DNA of 64,000 nucleotides from Balanoglossus misakiensis. Lineage: Eukaryota > Hemichordata. Location: the NCBI GenBank assembly GCA_040954595.2, contig CM082578.2, positions 15,810,001 through 15,874,000 of the forward strand, given 5' to 3'. The notes beneath the pieces were generated by a model. That model made no database searches and was not told the DNA's origin. It worked only from the letters and a program-made list of their open reading frames with translations. Of the stretch, positions 57,801 to 64,000 are shown in pieces. Position 1 is the stretch's first letter. The number at the start of each line of letters is the position of its first letter. A program made the position numbers and the translations under genes.

Positions 57801-59427
57801 TCACGGTGAATCGATAGGCGTGTTATCGGGGAAATCCCTTTCCTTGCGTCCGCAAAAACCAGACATAAGCACGATGAGGCTTCCAGGGTATGTCTGACTG
57901 TCAGCCATGTCACGGTCGCTTAGAGACAGTACCACCTGCGCCATCTTGTTTCTTACGTCATTGCGCTGATCACCTGTCGCGGCGCTGTTTTCCCCCAGGT
58001 GTCGTGTAACCATACTAACCAAATCATTATGCAAATTAGCTACTGTCAGATACACCGTACAATTTGCCAATTTTGAATCTTGTAATGTTTAACATTGTGT
58101 AATGTTTCATCATTTTGTCCCGATCCATCTCGTTAGTTTTCTTACACGATGATTTCATTGCAGTACTTTGTGCAGTTTTCATGACATTTGAACTGCAACT
58201 CGTGCCTGTTATCAACAATAATATATGGTGTTAATTTATTGCCTTGTTTGCAGGCTCTTGCTTCAGCACAAGGCCAAAATCGATGCGCAGACTCACTACG
58301 GCGACACAGCTTTGCACTTGGCTGCCTTTCGAGGCCATTTCAATGTGGTGAAGATTTTGGTGGAGGCCGGGGCTGCCACTGCCGTTCGTAATGTGAAGTA
58401 TAATAGACCAATAGAAGAAGCCGGTATACACGGACATAGTCTCATTGGCAATTACTTGAGCGATTTTGGTGAGATTCAAGTTTATCTAAGTTTATCTACC
58501 TATACAACTTGCTTGAGTCGCTTATTCGTTCCGTGATCAGTTTTTTTCTAGGTCCACCGTACATACGAAGGAAAAGAAATCTCTGCAGACTTATGTTCGG
58601 ACAACTGGTTGCCAAAATAGAAGTGTCAGGAAACAACAAATAAAAGGCGTTCTGGAGTTTTCGTTGGTTCTCAACCAGATGTTCGTTTTTATCTTTTAGA
58701 AAAGAGAAAAGAGCGCACATCATCCGCATCATCGGCTCCAGTCCCATGTGTACCTGTCTCGGTGGAGTGTTACACCCCAATGCCACACCCTACATACACT
58801 GCATCTCAGCCATCACGTTACGGTAATGGTGAACGCCTGTTTTCCGAGGTGAATGATCTGTCGAAGGACCAGGTCGACTGGAGCCCACATGTGGGCTTCA
58901 ACAGTAACATCCCAATTGCTGACGGAATTCAAAGATGGCAGGGGCCGCCTGGAAGGGCTCTGTATGTTGCGGATGGCGTTCCCAGTCGAAATGATTTTTT
59001 CAACAACGATAACCTCGTTACGGATGGAGTCCCAAGACGACAGGCGGTAGAATGTGAGGAGCCAGTCGCTGACAGATTCCACAGAAGGCGGGAACCCGTT
59101 GAAAGTTTGGACCCTACTGCAGTGGTGTCGCCGCCACCCGCATTCAATCATCCAGACAAGATGGGAAACGCCCTGAATAACACAAGTTTCGCGGAAGATG
59201 GTCGCCGGGCAACCGTCCATTTGATGCGCTGCAGAGAAGAGCTCGCTGGAATTCAAACTAATTTGCAACAGACACGAGACGAGCTGGAAGGATGCCGTTC
59301 TATACAACAGCACACACTGGATAAGGAGAAATACATTAATGACAAAGTAATGCGACTGACCATTCGCGAGCGTGATCTCATGCTTAGGATAAGGCAATTA
59401 GAAATAGGCCAAAGCCATGGTAACTAG
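51885..59427 (+). CDS. Ankyrin-repeat protein with disordered repeat region and C-terminal coiled coil
   Basis: Three coding exons: 51885-52156, 58254-58468 and 58700-59427 (phases 2 and 1), 404 residues. The first two exons encode four clear ankyrin repeats and a degenerate fifth (about 5-155); the splice falls inside the repeat helix NIVR/LLLQHKAKID, so the exon join is secure despite a 6.1-kb intron. Landmarks are TPLHAAAENGHENIV and TALHLAAFRGHFNVV. The third exon encodes a Ser/Pro-rich linker, then about four degenerate 17-residue units with the core VADGVPSR (235-301), then a charged heptad-like helix (about 334-400, CREELAGIQTNL and onwards), a likely coiled coil. No membrane segment or catalytic domain. 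I do not recognise an orthologue; a cytoplasmic scaffold is the plain inference. The start ATG follows a purine-rich leader and another in-frame ATG lies 12 bases on. Confidence 0.85.
52157..58253. other. Large first intron of the ankyrin gene
   Basis: Contains a three-copy tandem repeat at about 53.70-53.78 kb, a poly-A run near 54540, a poly-C run of about 18 near 55325, and GTCA/ATCA repeats near 56117. A 113-codon minus-strand frame at 56464-56805 has no recognisable domain or splice context. No further exon is needed, because the flanking exons join within one ankyrin repeat. Confidence 0.6.
53701..53782. repeat. Three tandem copies of a 28-bp AT-rich unit
   Basis: Unit core CAAGTATAAAAGTTTACTTT followed by TTTCTTT; copies begin near 53704, 53731 and 53760, the middle one with AAACTTT instead of AAAGTTT. 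It lies in the first intron of the ankyrin gene. Confidence 0.85.
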
Positions 59428-62180
59428 GTGAGGTTGTTAAGGTGGACCATTTGATATACATTACCGCTACTGATTATGTAGGACAACATTCGACGCCAGT
59501 AAACAAGAAAGTAATACTAGAATAGGCTTGTAAATTTGTTCCCAAATTTGCCATGTTAGTTGCAAACATTAATTGACTTGGCGACAACATGTAAAGGACA
59601 CAAACAGCAAATCCAACACAAGATGTCTGGTTCACTGGTGACGTAATAATGTGAAAGTCCCCGAAAGGGGAGTCTTGGAAAATTGAGGAGCAGGCACCGA
59701 TACAAACTAGCCCTGAAAGTTCGACGACCGGCAGGAAGTCTATCTTCCAATTCTCCTGGGAGATCAAATGGTTCATCTTTACACGTAGAATATCATGGAG
59801 CAGCATAGGGTATGGAGAAATTCCTTAATTGGAAACTAGTCTGGCTAGTGAACATACGTTACCATGCATTGGGTTCGTTCTTATTTTTTGCCATGGCCAT
59901 TTTAGTATTCTCCATGTGCATTATGAAGTCACTACAAGAGACGTGTGTTCTCGGGAAGTTCCTGGTTCTCAAGGGGAGACCAGAACCGCTTTGAGTTTCC
60001 CACAATCTCGGAGAACAGTATGTTCATGCAGGACTATTGAAGCTGACAATCCCAATGTAAGATTTACACAATTTCTGTTCTCATATCAGTAGACGTAGTG
60101 ACACAGCTGTGAGTGTTTGAAGAGGCTCCTTACCTGATTAATATGTTAATTTCATGTAGTACATGTGACATGTTTTAATCTATGCCACAATTCACTGTAC
60201 TGCAACATTACTCAAAGATGAGGTTCTGCCGCTACAGGTCAGTTTACAAATCACGATCTTTGAAATGTCACGAGCCATCCTTGATAGAATAGTAATTTTA
60301 TTTTTAGTTTTTATTTTGCTTTCCGATGAACTGCATTTTGTGAGACCAAAAGTTATTATAGTCATGCAGCACGCAGTTATTCAAAGGTGCAAAGTGAAGT
60401 CGGGTGTTAGATGGTTGTGTAACGTACAGCGATTTATAAATATAAAGCTTTCGAAATCTTGCTGAGATTTGTATGCATTTAGGATTCTGATGTGAAAACC
60501 TGAGTTTTAAGAAAATTGATGAATTTTGAAGAAAAAATATATAACGTAAAAACGGTAGTGTACAAAAGCGTAGAAGTTTTGAAGTCCGATGATTAAACAA
60601 GTGGCATTCATTTTGTTGTTGACAGAATAATTATCGTGAATGTGGATGGAACGTGTGTATAGGTCATTACCTGTACCAGGTAGATTAACATAACGAGAAA
60701 ACTGTCAATAAAATACACAAGGAAAGTATTCTTCAAGTTGGAGTATAGGAAGTGTTTATACCACGCTGTGTTACTTTCTTTGCCGTTCAACCGTTGACTG
60801 GCTATACGTTGTTGCACTGCAGACCAATTAACGACGACAACGTATAATTGATTTTATGAGGGTTTATATTTAATCAGTTATTTATCGAAATAGAAATTAT
60901 AATTACCGTTATCCCTTCCGTAGGATTAAAGCCCGCCCCTTTTATAGAATTCGACAGATGAAATTGACGAACTCTGTCACCGTCAAATTGAAGCAGCTTG
61001 TGCGACCAATATATAACGGAATAGTCGTCGTATTTCAACTATACACGTGCATCTGGAACTTGATTTTTTGCTTCTTTTGGTTCCATTTGATTATATGCCT
61101 ACATTTAAAATGAAAGGAAGACTATATAACTGAATTATGTAGATCGATGTTACTGATTCTCGTTTATATATACGTGATTGTAAGTGTATGGTAGGAAATA
61201 TATTTTGGTGTCGTGTACAACTCAGAACAGTTTAATAAAATAACTTTTGAATTAATGGGTACGTGTCCACGAGTGTTTAGCAAGTATTAACCGACACGGT
61301 TTGCGTTTGAAAGTGGTCTGGTCGTGAATTTACACCTGATTTTTAATCCGCTCGTCATTCGGTTGTGGATTCCAGTTCGCTGCCGTTCTGTGGACGATTT
61401 TTCAAACTGGTCTTCTGCGAAACATCTCCGACGGCAAAATCAGTAAGTAGGTTGTCAAAATAACACCCTTAGTCTGATTAGAGTAATTGACACACCAACG
61501 CTTCTAGATATCGTACTTCCGTGTGGCGACCAACAGCTGCGACATCGATAGCCTTCGTTTCCTTCTGTTTCCATTGTGCAATGTCCGTACAAAAGAAAGT
61601 TATTCTTTGCTTACTTGTGCGTCGTGACAGGAGATACTTATGGCTACTGGCATGTCGTGACAGGAGATAATATTAAAGCCAAATTTTGAATGTCCATATA
61701 TGGGCTGTGTAGACAAGCTCAATGTTTCTATTTTTCTTTCTTTCTGAATAATTCTTTCAAAATATATGATACTGATTAGAAGTACTTTTATTTTACAAAT
61801 ACATTACACTATCACAAAGTATTGGATAATAGAAGTAAATATATACATGTTGTAGACAACAACAACACATGTTTGCCTCTGACAAGTCGTGTCCTTAGAT
61901 GATATTCCAAAACAATTTGACAAAACGTCAAATATGTGCAGAAGTCATACCGTGCTGGGTATCAAAATAACCCTTTACAGACTCAGTCACTGCTTACAAC
62001 AGATTTTCTGTATTGTTCAAGGATTCATATCCGTACTGCTAATCCAACTGAGTAGTACCTGTATATACCAGATGTATTTGATATAACCCCTGGAGATGTT
62101 GAATCCAAATGTGCACAAGCAGTAGTGCATCACTCTGTCTGGTTGTATATTCCTGTGATAACTACAGCTCTGTCACAAAA
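59428..62180. other. Spacer between the convergent ankyrin and NDUFAF3 genes
   Basis: Candidate polyadenylation signals for the ankyrin gene (AATAAA, plus) are at 60707-60712 and 61234-61239; for NDUFAF3 (AATAAA on the minus strand) at 61787-61792, about 390 bp past its stop. A 16-bp direct repeat (GTCGTGACAGGAGATA) is at 61621 and 61654. Open frames here are under 100 codons and unrecognised. Confidence 0.4.
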
Positions 62181-63414
62181 CTAGTAGTCTGTCACTTTCT
62201 CTGGTGGTATGAGTCCAGCTGCAACTATTCGACTTTCTCTGACGAGGTAGTTAAACGCTGCACATGCATGAGGCTGTAAAAGGAAACCAAAAAATACAGC
62301 TCCATGTTATGCCTACTTTGACTTGCAAGCAAGTAGAGTATGACATTTTGATGAACTATATTTGAATAACAATGCTGGAGGATACTAGTGTTTCTTTTCT
62401 TGGCACATAGCAAAGCTTACCGTGTCTTGAATTTCAAGAGCGATGCCCTTTGACCTCATGAATTTATGTAGCTCTGGATCCAGTCTTTGCATTTTTGAAC
62501 CAATTCCTAAAATCAATATTTCTGAGAGAAAAAGAAAAAGAGATGATTGGAACGTAGCAGCCTGGGTCATTTCCAAAATTGGTGACAAAGTAGTGATTCC
62601 ACCTAAATCATAAAATCCTGACAGAGTTGCCAATTACCTTACGGCTTACCTATTTTAGGTTCAATTAAATGAAAAAGTGATAGGCTTGCTTCAGTAATGT
62701 CTTTAAAACTGCCAACCTGTGGTGAAAATAAAGAACATATTTCAAAATTAAGATACAATGTAAATGTATACATTTTGTAATTTGTAAAAGCTCAGAATTC
62801 ACATACTGTACACACACACTGATATCCCTGCAAATTGAGATAAACAGTGATAATATATTGCCTTGGACATGCAATATGCTGGGATGCATGCATTGTTGCC
62901 ACATCGTCAAGACTTACGTTCCAATGTACAAGGGTTTTTGGTAAGATTGCCACAGGTCCTACAATTTTGTCTCCACTGATCACAAAGCCATGTTCACTAT
63001 ATTTGGATATTAATGGAAAACCGCCAGGGTCTTTCTCTAAGACAGTCACTGTAGTCTTCTGGTAAAGTTCATCATCTGTGGGATACAATTTACTCATGCA
63101 CCGAAGACTGTATCTGAGGTGACGATAATAAAGAGCATGTAGTTATTTTGTTATCAATCCTATGAACAGTACGGTGTATCCTTTTACACTTCACTCAAAT
63201 AACATCTAATTTCTAAGTCTGCTAATTTCTTAATCGTCCGATTAAAATTTACGATCAAATGATCAAAATTGTCATGTGCGTCATGAAACCAACAACTAGC
63301 GCCACCACAGTTTCGCAGACCCTGCAACATCTTCTGAAATCGGCAATCTTACCTGAATATGGATGTTGTCGTCGTACAGAATGCAGCAGACCGCAAAATC
63401 ATGGACGTCGCCAT
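62181..63414 (-). CDS. ndufaf3: NADH dehydrogenase (complex I) assembly factor 3
   Basis: Five coding exons, right to left: 63414-63353, 63113-62918, 62716-62650, 62521-62421 and 62273-62181 (phases 2, 0, 1, 0), 172 residues; the human protein is 184. The N-terminus (MATSMILRSAAFCTTTTSIF) is rich in Ser/Thr and Arg with no acidic residue, as in a mitochondrial presequence. Landmarks shared with NDUFAF3: PTDDELYQKT, GFVISGDKIVGPVAILP, HWNVGSFKDIT, SLSLFHLIEPKIEILILGIG, KGIALEIQDT, ACAAFNYL and VAAGLIPP. Known role: with NDUFAF4 it helps assemble the peripheral arm of respiratory complex I at the inner mitochondrial membrane. The start codon sits in CAATATGGCGAC, typical of housekeeping promoters with YY1-like sites at the start. 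Nothing is missing. Confidence 0.95.
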
Positions 63415-63661
63415 ATTGAATGGTGGAACTTCTCTATTGGTGGCCTTTGAGGGCGTATCACCTCAAAATTTGTTCTCTCAAGGCGAAACTTTGCAATAAA
63501 TGAAAAATTGTATATGTTGAATAAGGTATTAGTATTCCATAACGCAATAGTGCATATCATGTATGGAACAAACGGCTGAATGCAAGAAATTCAGGTTGCA
63601 GCGAACCAGAAATGCAAATCTCGAATTTCGCGAGATATTGCGTAGATGTACGAGACTCTAA

Positions 63662-63706
63662 ATGGGGAAACTGGGAGTGACAGACGTACCTGCGAATCGT
63701 CACTGT
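63662..63706 (+). CDS. Possible first exon of a gene divergent from NDUFAF3
   Basis: An ATG followed by 15 open codons (MGKLGVTDVPANRHC) meets a consensus donor (CACTGT followed by gtaagt). It starts 248 bp from the NDUFAF3 start on the opposite strand, the spacing of a shared two-way promoter. The rest of the gene would lie beyond the window, so this is a suggestion only. The remainder of 63415-64000 holds no other recognisable exon. Confidence 0.25.
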
Positions 63707-64000
63707 GTAAGTATTCAGCACAAGGTTATGTTCGCCTTGTTACTGGTGTTGTTTTGTTATTACATCAAAAATGTAATAGGGAAGGAGTGCGCGCTCGAAC
63801 TTGGTACTGATTACGATGTTATACGCCACGGGCAACAAAAATTTCAGTGATGTGGAGTCGAGGTCGCTTCGAACTCGTACTGCTTGTCGACAGGTCACGA
63901 CCTTAAAATAGTGCACACAAATATTGTGGACAGAGACTTGTTCATACGCCGTTATCCAATGGAAAATTCATCTGAATAAATTTACATTCCCTGTTCGTGT

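Noticed and set aside
58813-59397. 194-codon minus-strand frame opposite the last ankyrin exon
   Set aside because: The plus strand continues the ankyrin reading frame through a good acceptor; the minus frame has no recognisable content.

Overview
This is nuclear DNA from an animal, most likely an invertebrate. Every gene I can assemble is split by introns with GT..AG ends. The proteins are animal proteins: EGF-domain membrane proteins, a KLHDC10-type kelch protein, filamin repeats, ankyrin repeats and the mitochondrial factor NDUFAF3. Introns mostly run from about 80 bp to 3 kb (one is 6.1 kb), spacers are AT-rich and microsatellites are present. A non-vertebrate deuterostome such as a hemichordate or lancelet fits, but the sequence alone does not settle it. 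No bacterial operon, CRISPR array, rRNA or convincing transposon was found.

Left half (about 8.7-39.3 kb): a cluster of five paralogous genes, called A to E here. A is on the plus strand; B, C, D and E are on the minus strand. Each encodes a predicted single-pass membrane protein of 309-384 residues (D: 419). The typical layout is signal peptide, one or two EGF-like domains, a transmembrane segment and a cytoplasmic tail. The tail carries a recurring motif set: GPPR just after the membrane, YRPxWYxPF, TAPAxLQG, one or two PPxY motifs, and SGIxMRTI. All introns within the coding regions of these genes are phase 1, so the exons are symmetric modules. I do not recognise the family by name. PPxY motifs are known ligands of WW domains (NEDD4-type ubiquitin ligases, YAP-type adaptors), so ubiquitin-controlled turnover or signalling is a reasonable inference. 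The members differ in informative ways: A has fused its EGF exons, C has lost an EGF domain and an obvious signal peptide, B has lost one PPxY, and E has lost both PPxY motifs and gained a Thr/Ser-rich stalk.

Right half: a KLHDC10-like kelch gene (41.5-44.3 kb, plus) converges on a gene for six filamin-type repeats with no visible actin-binding domain (45.7-50.0 kb or further, minus). Diverging from the latter is an ankyrin-repeat/coiled-coil gene (51.9-59.4 kb, plus). Last is an NDUFAF3 orthologue (62.2-63.4 kb, minus), with a possible divergent first exon beside it. The spacers hold simple repeats, short inverted or direct repeats and probable untranslated exons. All gene models were assembled by eye from reading frame, intron phase and splice-site consensus; transcripts would be needed to confirm them.
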